A DNA stretch of 64,000 bases, taken from NCBI RefSeq assembly GCF_015352985.1, contig NZ_JACYXF010000007.1:124001-188000 (forward strand), read 5' to 3'. Source of the stretch: Noviherbaspirillum malthae. GTDB taxonomy: Bacteria > Pseudomonadota > Gammaproteobacteria > Burkholderiales > Burkholderiaceae_D. The first letter of the stretch is position 1. Every line of letters starts with the position of its first letter. Under the pieces are notes generated by a model. That model was not told where the DNA came from and searched no databases. It saw only the letters and a list, made by a program, of their open reading frames with translations. Below, piece after piece: positions 34,624 through 42,944 of the stretch. A program made the translations under genes and the position numbers.

Positions 34624-35391
34624 TTAGTGAGACTTGCTTGCCTCGTCGGGCACATAGCGGGTCGCGTCCAGTTCAGCCCGCGTGGAGTGGCGGCGCAGGC
34701 GGATGTTGAGCATTTCCACTACCAGCGAGAAGGCCATCGCGCTGTAGATGTAACCCTTCGGCACATGATGACCGAAGCCTTCGGCGATCAGCACCACGGC
34801 GACCACGACCAGGAAGGACAGCGCCAGCATCTTGATCGTCGGATGTGCGGACACGAAGCGGCCGATCGGACCGGCGAAGAACATCATCAGGCCGACCGAC
34901 ACGACGACCGCGGCTACCATCACGGCAATCTCGTCCACCATGCCGACGGCGGTGATGATGGAGTCCAGCGAGAACACCAGGTCGATCACCATGATCTGCA
35001 GCACGATGCCGGCAAAGGTGCTCTTCACCACGCCGCCTGCGCCGCCGCTTTCTGCGCCTTCCAGGGATTCATGGATTTCGCCCACGCTCTTGTACAGCAG
35101 GAACAGGCCGCCGGCCAAGAGCACCAGGTCGCGTCCCGAGAAGCCGTAGCCGAAGATCGAGAACAGCGGCTCCGTCATGCCGACGATCCACGACAGTGTC
35201 AGCAGCAGGCCGATACGCATGAACATCGCAAGGAAAAGCCCGAGGCGGCGGGTGAATTCCTGCTTTTCCTTGGGAAGCTTGTCGACCAGAATGGAGATGA
35301 AGATGATGTTGTCGATGCCCAGCACCAGTTCCAGCGCCGTCAGCGTCAGAAAGGCCATCCATATTGCCGGGTCGGAGAGTAGTTCAATCAT
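34624..35391 (-). CDS. TerC-family integral membrane protein
   Basis: A 255-aa TerC family protein, with about seven membrane helices and the characteristic acidic motifs ELVLGIDNIIFIS (~20) and VFSLDSIITAVGM (~120), where Asp residues probably bind metal. Family members include Alx and MeeY-type manganese exporters and tellurite-resistance TerC. Manganese or metal efflux is the best guess. ATG 35391 has AAGGAAA upstream, and a strong terminator follows. I looked for a yybP-ykoY manganese riboswitch in the leader and found no convincing match. Confidence 0.92.
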   Translation of the reverse strand: MIELLSDPAIWMAFLTLTALELVLGIDNIIFISILVDKLPKEKQEFTRRLGLFLAMFMRIGLLLTLSWIVGMTEPLFSIFGYGFSGRDLVLLAGGLFLLYKSVGEIHESLEGAESGGAGGVVKSTFAGIVLQIMVIDLVFSLDSIITAVGMVDEIAVMVAAVVVSVGLMMFFAGPIGRFVSAHPTIKMLALSFLVVVAVVLIAEGFGHHVPKGYIYSAMAFSLVVEMLNIRLRRHSTRAELDATRYVPDEASKSH

Positions 35392-35523
35392 GTAATTTCC
35401 TTGGTTGGTGATTATTCTTATCGGCAATAACGGAAGGCGCGCCCTGTGCCTGTACGGGAAGGACGCGCCCTCGTTCGATCCACGGCAAGGTGGACCCGTT
35501 CCCTGTCATGCCTCAATCGCTGC

Positions 35524-36213
35524 TTAATCGTTGCTGCTGAAGCCCAGCAGGTGCAGCAGGCTGGTGAACAGGTTGAAGATGGAAACGAAAAGGCTCAGCG
35601 TCGCCATCACATAGTTGGTTTCACCGCCGCGCACGATCTGGTTGGTTTCGTACAGGATCATGCCCGACATCAGCAGCACGACCACCGCCGACACCGTCAG
35701 CGACAGTGCCGGGATCTGCAGGAAAACCGCAGCCAGGCTGGCGAGGAAGGCCACGATGATGCCCACCATCAGGAAGCCGCCCATGAAGGACAGGTCGCGC
35801 TTGGTCACGAGCGCATAGGCGGACAAACCGACGAAAGCCGCCGCAGTGCCGCCCATGGCCAGCATGACGGTCTGCGTACCGTTGGGCATGTTCAGGTAGT
35901 GCGTCAGCACGGGGCCGAGCGTATAACCCATGAAGCCGGTCAGCGCGAACACCAGCGCCACGCCGAGGCCGCGGTCGCGGTACTTGTTGACCAGGAACAG
36001 CAGGCCGAAATAACCGACCATCGTGATGAGAATGCCCGGATGCGGCAGGCGCAGGGCAACAGAGATGCCGGCGGCCAGCGCGCTGAAGGCCAGCGTCATG
36101 GCCAGCAGCATGTAGGTGTTGCGCAAGACTTTGTGGGATGCCACATCCATCACGCTGGTTGCGGCATAGGCAGCAGGCGCCGGACGGCGCAGCGAGTTGA
36201 AGCGGTCATTCAT
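35524..36213 (-). CDS. Bax inhibitor-1/YccA family membrane protein
   Basis: A 229-aa membrane protein of the BI-1/YccA family with seven helices, ending in the typical NQIVRGGETNYVMATLSLFVSIFNLF region (here as shorter pieces around residues 185-215) and carrying GGTAAAFVGLSAYAL. E. coli YccA is an FtsH substrate that modulates its proteolysis. AAAGGAT precedes ATG 36213. It is upstream of the TerC gene on the same strand, 132 bases apart, so they may share a transcript but the gap contains a GGCGCG/CGCGCC inverted repeat. Confidence 0.93.
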   Translation of the reverse strand: MNDRFNSLRRPAPAAYAATSVMDVASHKVLRNTYMLLAMTLAFSALAAGISVALRLPHPGILITMVGYFGLLFLVNKYRDRGLGVALVFALTGFMGYTLGPVLTHYLNMPNGTQTVMLAMGGTAAAFVGLSAYALVTKRDLSFMGGFLMVGIIVAFLASLAAVFLQIPALSLTVSAVVVLLMSGMILYETNQIVRGGETNYVMATLSLFVSIFNLFTSLLHLLGFSSND

Positions 36214-36404
36214 GATGCAATCCTTTCAGGACAGTTCAAACAGACTCGGAGGCGGCGGGGAGCGGCGCAGACCTGACAGACAAGACGGGAAGTCATTGTC
36301 AATCAGGCACGGCCGATCCCTGCCGAAGACAAAGGAGATGTTAAAAGCTCCCATCTGTGATAAAAAGCGAAGATAAAAGAAACGTCGCTTCGGGAAAACG
36401 GAAT

Positions 36405-37316
36405 ATGAAAAATACTGGGATCAATTTTCGTCACCTCTATTACTTCTGGGTGGTCGCCAAGGAAGGCAGCGTGACGCGCGCCGCGGAACGGCTCGATGTT
36501 GCCATCCAGACCATCAGCGCCCAGCTTGCGCTGCTGGAACAGTCGATCGGCAAGGCACTGCTGGCGCCGCAGGGACGGCGGCTGGTGCTGACCGAAGCCG
36601 GCCGGGTAGCCTTGCGCTACGCGGACCAGATCTTCATGCTCGGGGAGGAAATGCAGGAAGTGCTGACCGAATCCGACATCGGCCAGACCATGCGCCTGAC
36701 TGTCGGGCTTTCCGATTCCCTGCCGAAACTGATTGCCTCGCGGCTGCTGGAAGCGGCGCTGAAGCTGCCGCAGAAGGTGAAGCTGGTCTGCCACGAGGAC
36801 GATTTCGAATCGCTGCTCGGCGACCTGTCGGTGCACAAGCTCGACGTGATCCTGACCGACCGGCCGGTGCCTTCGGGCACCACGCTGCGGGTGTTCAGCC
36901 ATCTGATCGGCGAGAGCGAACTGATGCTGTTCGGCCTGCCCGATGTGGCCGATAAATATCGCGCCGACTTTCCCAAGAGCCTGCATGGCGCGCCGATGCT
37001 GCTGCCCACGCGCAATCATGCGATCCGCGGCCGCTTCGATCACTGGTTCGAATCGCATGACGTGCGTCCCGACATCGTTGCGGAATTCGATGACAACGCC
37101 TTGCTGAACACCTTCGCCCGCCACGGCCATGGATTGTTTCCGGCGCCGTCCGCGCTGGCCGACGACGTGCGCGAGGAACTGGGCGCGGTGCCGGTCGGCG
37201 AGCTGACGCAGCTGAGGGAACAGTTCTATGCGATTTCGAACGAGCGCAAGATCCAGCATCCGGCGGTCGACGCGATCCTGACGGCCGTGCACGGCGGCCT
37301 TTTCATCAAGCATTGA
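36405..37316 (+). CDS. NhaR-like LysR-family activator
   Basis: A 303-aa LysR regulator closest by pattern to NhaR, the sodium/proton antiporter activator: the start is MKNTGINFRHLYYFWVVAKE, followed by GSVTRAAERLDVAIQTISAQ. Start ATG 36405 fits the family start; the in-frame ATG at 36357 would add 16 unrelated residues. The C-terminal effector domain runs ~95-300. No nhaA gene is adjacent, so the target is elsewhere or different. It is divergent from the BI-1 gene. Confidence 0.85.
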   Translation: MKNTGINFRHLYYFWVVAKEGSVTRAAERLDVAIQTISAQLALLEQSIGKALLAPQGRRLVLTEAGRVALRYADQIFMLGEEMQEVLTESDIGQTMRLTVGLSDSLPKLIASRLLEAALKLPQKVKLVCHEDDFESLLGDLSVHKLDVILTDRPVPSGTTLRVFSHLIGESELMLFGLPDVADKYRADFPKSLHGAPMLLPTRNHAIRGRFDHWFESHDVRPDIVAEFDDNALLNTFARHGHGLFPAPSALADDVREELGAVPVGELTQLREQFYAISNERKIQHPAVDAILTAVHGGLFIKH

Positions 37317-37349
37317 GCCGCAACGGGCGAAAGCCCCGGCATGGTTTGC

Positions 37350-37958
37350 TCAAGCCGCCTGCACCGCCAGGGTCAGCGCCAATACCAGCATGACCGTGCC
37401 GATCATGCCGTCGAGCAGCTGCCATGCGGCCGGCCGCGCGAACCACGGCGACAGCAGGCGCGCGCCGAAGCCGATCAGGCTGAACCAGGCGCAGGCCGCG
37501 CTGACCGCGCCGAGCGCGAACCACCATTTGCCGTCCGGTCCCTGCTGGCCGCCCACTGCGCCCAGCAGCACCACCGTATCGAGATAGACATGCGGATTGA
37601 GCCATGTCACCGCCAGCACCGTCAGCAGGGCCTGGCGCACGGTGAGGCGCGCGCCTGACGATGCCTGCAGGCTGCCCGCGCCGAAGGCAGCCTTCCAGGC
37701 GCGCAGTCCATACCAGGCGAGAAAGAGGGCGCCGCCCCAGCGCGCCGCATTCAGCAGCAGCGGCGAGCGCTCGATCAGCGTGCCGATGCCCGCGATGCCG
37801 GCGCTGATCAGCAGCGTCTCGCAGACGATGCACACCAGTACCGTCAGGCCGACATGTTGGCGCTGCAGCCCCATGCGCAGCACATGCGCATTCTGCGATC
37901 CGATCGCAACGATCAGTCCGGCGCCGAGGCCGAGTCCCTTCAGGTAGTAAGCGAGCAT
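37350..37958 (-). CDS. argO: Arginine/amino-acid exporter of the LysE/ArgO family
   Basis: A 202-aa exporter with five to six helices. The LysE/ArgO N-terminal signature GLGLGAGLIVAIGSQNAHVL (~8-27) and the NPHVYLDTVVLLG motif (~123) are clear. E. coli ArgO exports arginine and canavanine. Start ATG 37958 has AAGGAAA upstream. It is divergent from an ArgP-type regulator with a perfect T-N11-A palindrome in the intergenic space, the same arrangement as lysE/lysG and argO/argP pairs, so lysine/arginine-responsive export is expected. Confidence 0.9.
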   Translation of the reverse strand: MLAYYLKGLGLGAGLIVAIGSQNAHVLRMGLQRQHVGLTVLVCIVCETLLISAGIAGIGTLIERSPLLLNAARWGGALFLAWYGLRAWKAAFGAGSLQASSGARLTVRQALLTVLAVTWLNPHVYLDTVVLLGAVGGQQGPDGKWWFALGAVSAACAWFSLIGFGARLLSPWFARPAAWQLLDGMIGTVMLVLALTLAVQAA

Positions 37959-38038
37959 GCCGGTTCTTTCCTTGCCATTTGGTTTGCGAAATGCGATGGC
38001 CGCAATTGTTGCCCGGGAAAGCCGAAAGCTGAACAAAA

Positions 38039-38053
38039 CTTAATACAATTAAG
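38039..38053. promoter_or_regulatory. ArgP operator candidate CTTAAT-ACA-ATTAAG
   Basis: A 15-bp inverted repeat with perfect 6-base arms that embeds the LysR-type T-N11-A motif (T38040, A38052). It lies in the argO/argP intergenic space, 26 bases before the argP start and 81 bases upstream of argO. Confidence 0.65.
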
Positions 38054-38079
38054 CTTTCCTAAATTTCGCTTCATCTGCC

Positions 38080-38964
38080 ATGCAGCTCGATCCCCGCCAG
38101 ACCCAGGCCCTGCTTGCCGTCATCGACACAGGAAGTTTTGAACGGGCGGCCACCGAGCTGCATCTGACAGCCTCGGCCGTATCGCAGCGCGTGCGTGCGC
38201 TGGAAACAGCGCTCGGAACGCCGCTGGTGGTGCGCACCCGGCCATGCCGCACCACGCCTGCCGGACAGCGGCTGCTGCAATACCTGCGCCGGGTGAAATC
38301 GCTGGAGGAAGACCTGCGCGCCGATTTCGCCGGCGGCTCCGATCCGCTGGCCGTCACCATTGCCGTCAATGCCGACACGCTGGCCAGCTGGCTGCTGCCG
38401 GCGCTTGCCGGTTTCATTATCGAAGAGCGCATCCTGCTCGACCTGACGGTGGACGATCAGGACCATACCTATGCGCTGCTGGAGGCCGGGCTGGCGCTGG
38501 GGTGCGTCTCCACCGAAGCCAAGCCGATGCGCGGCTGCCAGGCGCAGCCCTTGGGCAGCATGCGCTACCGCTGCATGGCGGCGCCGGCGTTTCGCGACAG
38601 GTGGTTCGCCAAGGGCATGACGCGGGCCGCGGTGCAGCAGGCGCCGGTGGTGGAATTCAACCGCAAGGACAAGCTGCAGGCCGACTTCCTGCAGCGGCAT
38701 TACGGTCTCATGCCGGGAAGTTATGCCAGCCATTTCGTGCCGGCTTCCGAAGCCTTCATGCGGGCGATAGAACTGGGGCTGGGCTGGGGCATGCTGCCCG
38801 AAGTGCAGATGGCGGCGCTGCAGCGGCAAGGGACGCTGGTCGACATCGCGCCGCACCGGCCGACCGACGTGCGCCTGTTCTGGCATACCTGGAAGGTGCA
38901 GTCGCCGCGCATGGAGCTTCTGTCGGAGGCGCTGCTGAAGGCTGCGGGCAGGGTACTGCGGTAA
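38080..38964 (+). CDS. argP: ArgP/LysG-type LysR regulator
   Basis: A 294-aa LysR regulator of the ArgP (IciA)/LysG branch: MQLDPRQTQALLAVIDTG start, FERAATELHLTASAVSQRVR helix-turn-helix, and VVRTRPCRTTPAGQRLLQ as in ArgP. The effector domain runs ~95-290. In known pairs, ArgP with arginine or lysine activates the divergent exporter gene argO. The start at ATG 38080 gives full-length homology. The pair is complete, and the intergenic palindrome supports mutual control. Confidence 0.92.
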   Translation: MQLDPRQTQALLAVIDTGSFERAATELHLTASAVSQRVRALETALGTPLVVRTRPCRTTPAGQRLLQYLRRVKSLEEDLRADFAGGSDPLAVTIAVNADTLASWLLPALAGFIIEERILLDLTVDDQDHTYALLEAGLALGCVSTEAKPMRGCQAQPLGSMRYRCMAAPAFRDRWFAKGMTRAAVQQAPVVEFNRKDKLQADFLQRHYGLMPGSYASHFVPASEAFMRAIELGLGWGMLPEVQMAALQRQGTLVDIAPHRPTDVRLFWHTWKVQSPRMELLSEALLKAAGRVLR

Positions 38965-39022
38965 TTTGCGGATGCCGGCGGCTGCCCGAGCAAGGCCGGC
39001 GCCGAAGGATTACACTGCGGTA

Positions 39023-40267
39023 ATGCCGAAATCGACCGTCGACCTGCACAGCAGCGATCCCTGGAAGATCGTCTACCTGCTCGCCTTTACCCAGATCGTG
39101 TCCTGGGGGTCGCTGTACTACGCATTCGCGGTCATCGCCCATGACATCGAGCGCGATCTCGGCCTGCCCACCTCCGTCCTGTTCGGCGCCTTTTCCTGGA
39201 GCCTGCTGGTCGCGGGCCTGGCCGCCACGCCGGCAGGCATGCTGATCGACCGTTACGGCGGCCGCGCCGTGATGGCCGTCGGATCGGTGCTGGCGGGCAT
39301 CGGCATGGCAGGCATCGCCTGCAGCAATTCTGCGGCAATGTATGTCGGCGCCTGGACCGTCACCGGCATCGCCATGGCGATGACCCTCTACGAAGCCGCC
39401 TTCGCCACCATCAACCGCGAATTCCTGCGCGGCGCGCGCAAGGGCATCTCGGTGCTGACCCTGTTCGGCGGCCTGGCGAGCACGGTATTCTGGCCGCTGA
39501 CGCTCAAGCTCAATACCGCATTCGGCTGGCGCGACACGCTGCTGTTCTATGCGGCAATCCACCTGCTGCTGTGCATGCCCATGCATGCCTTGCTCGCGCA
39601 AGCCAGAAAAGGGAAAAGAGAGACTGTTCACCTGGATGCAATGCGCCCGGAGCACGGGCAGGAAAACGAGCCGCATTCGCCCAGCTTCACGCTCGCGGAA
39701 GCCTTGCGCGAACCGGTGTTCTGGAAACTGGCGCTGGCCTTCTCGGCCAACCTCTTCATCTTTTCCGCGCTGTCGATCCACCTGATTCCGCTGCTGCAGC
39801 GCTTCGGCCATTCCGCCGGCACCACCGTGATGGTGGCGGCATTGATCGGCCCGATGCAGGTGGCGGGCCGCATCGCCGAAATGGCTTTCGCCGGCAAGGT
39901 GCGCCCGCAGACCGTCGGCATCGTCACCTTCGCGGTGCTGCCGCCCGCCTTGCTGGCGCTGCTGCTGCTGGGTGCGCATCCTGTGGCCGTCGCCGTCTTC
40001 TGCATGCTGTACGGCATGAGCAACGGCGTGCTGACCATCGTGCGCGGCATCGTGCCGCTGGCCCTGTTCGGCAAGGAAAACTACGGCGCCATCTCGGGCG
40101 CGCTGGCCGGGCCTTCCCTCATCTCCAAGGCGGCCGGGCCGCTGGCGGCGGCCTCCCTGGTGGCCTATGATCCGGCGCCGGAATGGCTGCTCGGCATCCT
40201 GCTGGCGGTCTCGGTCCTGTCGCTGGCCTGCTTCCTGTCCGCGGCGCGTGCCGGCGCCGTCCGCTAA
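39023..40267 (+). CDS. MFS transporter
   Basis: A 414-aa major facilitator with about 12 helices. The loop 2-3 region reads PAGMLIDRYGGRAVMAVGS, a good MFS motif, and the overall pattern resembles anion/oxalate-formate-type or monocarboxylate carriers (OFA-like). Start ATG 39023 is taken because MPKSTVDLHSSDPW leads straight into helix 1. It precedes the GH1-like gene by 71 bases on the same strand, so transport of the glycosidase's substrate is conceivable but not shown. Confidence 0.88.
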   Translation: MPKSTVDLHSSDPWKIVYLLAFTQIVSWGSLYYAFAVIAHDIERDLGLPTSVLFGAFSWSLLVAGLAATPAGMLIDRYGGRAVMAVGSVLAGIGMAGIACSNSAAMYVGAWTVTGIAMAMTLYEAAFATINREFLRGARKGISVLTLFGGLASTVFWPLTLKLNTAFGWRDTLLFYAAIHLLLCMPMHALLAQARKGKRETVHLDAMRPEHGQENEPHSPSFTLAEALREPVFWKLALAFSANLFIFSALSIHLIPLLQRFGHSAGTTVMVAALIGPMQVAGRIAEMAFAGKVRPQTVGIVTFAVLPPALLALLLLGAHPVAVAVFCMLYGMSNGVLTIVRGIVPLALFGKENYGAISGALAGPSLISKAAGPLAAASLVAYDPAPEWLLGILLAVSVLSLACFLSAARAGAVR

Positions 40268-40338
40268 GCCGGCGCGCATTCCCTTCCGAAACTTCGAAGC
40301 GCCGGGCGGGGTCTACCTGCCATTGGGAAGGAGGCATG

Positions 40339-41640
40339 ATGTCACCCGGATTCATCTTCGCCACGGGAATCGAAAACAGCGCGCCCACGATCAACGGCGG
40401 GCGCACGCGCATGGATGAAATGGACAAGTGCGGCCATTACCATCATTGGCGTACCGATTTCGGACTGGTGCAGGAGCTCGGCATCCATTTCCTGCGCTAC
40501 GGCCCGCCGCTGCATTCCTCGCTGCTGGGTGCCGGCCGCTACGACTGGTCGTTCGCCGATGAAACTTTCCGCGATCTCAAGGAGCGCGATCTCATTCCCA
40601 TCGTCGACCTGTGCCACTTCGGCGTGCCGGACTGGATAGGCAATTTCCAGAATCCCGACTTCCCGGACATCTTCGCCGCCTATGCGCAGGCCTTCGCCCA
40701 GCGCTTTCCCTGGGTGCAGCTGTACACGCCGGTCAACGAAATGTTCATCTGCGCGGTGTTTTCCGCACTGTACGGCTGGTGGAACGAACAGCATACCAGC
40801 GACCGCGCGTTCGTCACCGCGCTCAAGCATCTGGTCAAGGCCAATGTGCTGGCGATGAATGCCATCCTCAAGGTCAGGCCCGACGCGCTGTTCGTGCAGA
40901 GCGAATCCTCGGAATACTTCCATGCGGAGAATCCGCGCGCGATCCGGCCGGCGGAACTGGCCAATGCGCGCCGCTTCCTGTCGCTGGACCTCAACTACGG
41001 CCGCCGCGTCGATTCCGAGATGTACGAATACCTGATGGACAACGGCCTGACGCGCGAAGAGTACCGCTTCTTCATGCGCAACAATCTCAAGCACCACTGC
41101 ATCATGGGCAATGACTATTACATGACCAATGAGCACCTGGTGTCGGAAGACGGCAGCATGCAGGCGTCGGGCGAGATATTCGGCTATTCGGTGATCACCA
41201 ACCAGTATTACGACCGCTACCGGCTGCCGGTCATGCATACCGAGACCAACCTGGTGCAGGGACCGAGGGGTGACGAAGCAGTCTTCTGGCTGCGCAAGCA
41301 GTGGGCGAACGTCTTGCGGGTGCGCAACGACGGCGTGCCCATCGTCGGCTTCACCTGGTATTCGCTGACCGACCAGGTCGACTGGGACACTGCGCTGCGC
41401 GAGAACAACGGGAATCCGAATGCGCTCGGCCTGTACGACCTCGACCGCAACATCCGCCCGGTGGGCGTGGCCTATGCCAAGCTGATCCACGACTGGTGCC
41501 AGGTGCTGCCGACACAGAGCGTCTGCCTGCAGGTGCCGGTCGTCATGCCCAGCGAAGCCGACCAGGAATGGGCAAGGCGACAGCGCGCCCATGCCTATCA
41601 GACCCGGCATGAAACGGCCGCGCCGGACAATACCGAATGA
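40339..41640 (+). CDS. Family 1-like glycoside hydrolase
   Basis: A 433-aa TIM-barrel protein resembling family 1 glycosidases. The general acid/base site is in YTPVNE (~130), and a candidate nucleophile Glu is in MHTETN (~298); the pattern HFGVPDWIGNFQNPD (~93) matches the GH1 'cooperating' loop. Length is a little below typical GH1 (~450). No signal peptide, so it acts in the cytoplasm. ATG 40339 sits four bases past AAGGAGG; an ATG one codon earlier (40336) is also possible. The sugar is unknown. It follows an MFS gene and precedes a carboxymuconolactone decarboxylase family gene. Confidence 0.8.
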   Translation: MSPGFIFATGIENSAPTINGGRTRMDEMDKCGHYHHWRTDFGLVQELGIHFLRYGPPLHSSLLGAGRYDWSFADETFRDLKERDLIPIVDLCHFGVPDWIGNFQNPDFPDIFAAYAQAFAQRFPWVQLYTPVNEMFICAVFSALYGWWNEQHTSDRAFVTALKHLVKANVLAMNAILKVRPDALFVQSESSEYFHAENPRAIRPAELANARRFLSLDLNYGRRVDSEMYEYLMDNGLTREEYRFFMRNNLKHHCIMGNDYYMTNEHLVSEDGSMQASGEIFGYSVITNQYYDRYRLPVMHTETNLVQGPRGDEAVFWLRKQWANVLRVRNDGVPIVGFTWYSLTDQVDWDTALRENNGNPNALGLYDLDRNIRPVGVAYAKLIHDWCQVLPTQSVCLQVPVVMPSEADQEWARRQRAHAYQTRHETAAPDNTE

Positions 41641-41700
41641 CGCAGGGAGAGGAAATGCTGCCTCTTATAATCTGCGCTTTCAACCGCACGGAGACACGGC

Positions 41701-42132
41701 ATGGAACAGCACGACAAGCAGCATGGCAAGCAGCACGACCGGCAATACGAGGACGGCTTGCAGAAGCGCAAGCAGACGATGGGCGAAGACTATGTCGAAC
41801 GCGCTTTCGCCAATGCCGACGAATTCACCATGCCGCTGCAGGACTTCATCACACGCAACGCCTGGGGCACGGTCTGGTGCCGTGACGGACTCGACATGAA
41901 GACCCGCAGCCTGGTCACGGTATCGATGCTCACCGCGCTCGGCCGCGCGCATGAATTGAAAGGACACCTGCGCGGCGCCTTGAACAACGGCGCCACGCCC
42001 GACGAGCTGCGCGAGGTGCTGCTGCATGCCGCCGTCTACTGCGGCGCGCCGCTGGCGGTGGATGCCTTCCGCATCGCGCAGGAGGTGGTGGCGGACTGGA
42101 AGGCGGCGCGGTCGCAGCAGCCGCCCGCTTGA
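41701..42132 (+). CDS. Carboxymuconolactone decarboxylase (PcaC-like) family protein
   Basis: A 143-aa protein of the CMD/AhpD-like fold. After an unusual N-terminal His/Gln/Asp-rich tail (QHDKQHGKQHDRQ), residues ~40-130 give DFITRNAWGTVWCRDGLDMK, RSLVTVSMLTALGRAHELKG and LREVLLHAAVYCGAPLAVDA, typical of 4-carboxymuconolactone decarboxylase. No other beta-ketoadipate pathway gene is present, so a true PcaC role is uncertain. A GGAG precedes ATG 41701. Confidence 0.88.
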   Translation: MEQHDKQHGKQHDRQYEDGLQKRKQTMGEDYVERAFANADEFTMPLQDFITRNAWGTVWCRDGLDMKTRSLVTVSMLTALGRAHELKGHLRGALNNGATPDELREVLLHAAVYCGAPLAVDAFRIAQEVVADWKAARSQQPPA

Positions 42133-42270
42133 TGCAGGAGACGCCGCATGCAGGCATGGTCCGTGCATGGCAATGGATCACAACAATGACGTCAGCAGCA
42201 GCGGGCATGGAGCCGGCTCTGCCGAGCAGGGAGAAAGCGAAAACGATGATCAACCTGTCAGGAGACGGCT

Positions 42271-42849
42271 GTGAAAAACTGGTCCTTGCGCATTTTTTAC
42301 ATCGGCTTCCTCTCCCTGCTGCTTGCCGCCTGCGGGGGAGGTCATGACAGTCCGTATGTCGCATTCAGCAGCGTGCTGACCGGGCGCGAGGTGGTGCCCG
42401 CGGTGGCCAGCAACGGCTTCGCCGATGCGGTGGCGACGGTCGACACGAACAGCATGACGCTGCTGGCCACGGTGGTCGTGTCCGGCGTGGCGGCCACCGA
42501 CGTGCACCTGCACATCGGCCGCGTCGGCACTGTCGTTCCGCCGGCGTTCGGCTTCGGCAATGTGCCGGGCACGGCACTGTGGACGCTGAACATTGCGCTC
42601 ACCCAGGCGCAGATGGACGCGCTGTGGAACGGCGATTTCTACATCGATGTGCACAGCGCCGCCGCGCCGGCCGGCGAAATCCGCGGCCAGCTGCTGGACT
42701 TCTTCCCCTCGTTTGAGCAGGTCGACACGCTGGCCCGGGTCAGGCAGCAGTCGCCGCTGGTCGAGGAACAGCTGCGGCAGCTGCGCGATATCGAGGATGA
42801 GGAAGACGGCTGGCGCTTCGGCGGCGTGGGCTTTACGGTCGGCTTCTGA
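42271..42849 (+). CDS. CHRD-domain lipoprotein
   Basis: A 192-aa lipoprotein with GTG start 42271. The lipobox LLAAC puts the lipidated Cys near residue 21. A CHRD domain follows (~30-150: FSSVLTGREVVPAVASNGFA, ..VHLHIGRVG.., YIDVHSAAAPAGEIRGQLL). CHRD domains occur in chordin and bacterial secreted proteins and probably bind partners; enzymatic function is unknown. CAGGAGA precedes the GTG. It follows the PcaC-like gene at 138 bases and is convergent with the sorbosone-dehydrogenase-like gene. Confidence 0.88.
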   Translation: MKNWSLRIFYIGFLSLLLAACGGGHDSPYVAFSSVLTGREVVPAVASNGFADAVATVDTNSMTLLATVVVSGVAATDVHLHIGRVGTVVPPAFGFGNVPGTALWTLNIALTQAQMDALWNGDFYIDVHSAAAPAGEIRGQLLDFFPSFEQVDTLARVRQQSPLVEEQLRQLRDIEDEEDGWRFGGVGFTVGF

Positions 42850-42902
42850 AGCTTGCTGAAGCCTGCTGACGCCTGTTGACTCCACGAGGCTCCGCGACAG
42901 CA

Positions 42903-42928
42903 CCTTGCCGCTCCTGAGAACGGCAAGG
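42903..42928. terminator. 8-bp hairpin between convergent lipoprotein genes
   Basis: CCTTGCCG (42903-42910) pairs with CGGCAAGG (42921-42928), loop of ten. It lies between the stops of the CHRD gene and the convergent PQQ-type gene; no U-tract on either side, so evidence for termination is positional only. Confidence 0.4.
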
Positions 42929-42944
42929 CGCCTCGCCGGTATTG

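Noticed and set aside
35392..35523. yybP-ykoY manganese riboswitch before the TerC gene
   Set aside because: No conserved GGGGAGUA core could be found on the minus strand; only a GGCGCG/CGCGCC inverted repeat is present.
38756..40279. A 507-codon minus-strand frame opposite argP and the MFS gene
   Set aside because: Overlaps two well-supported genes and has no recognisable domain.
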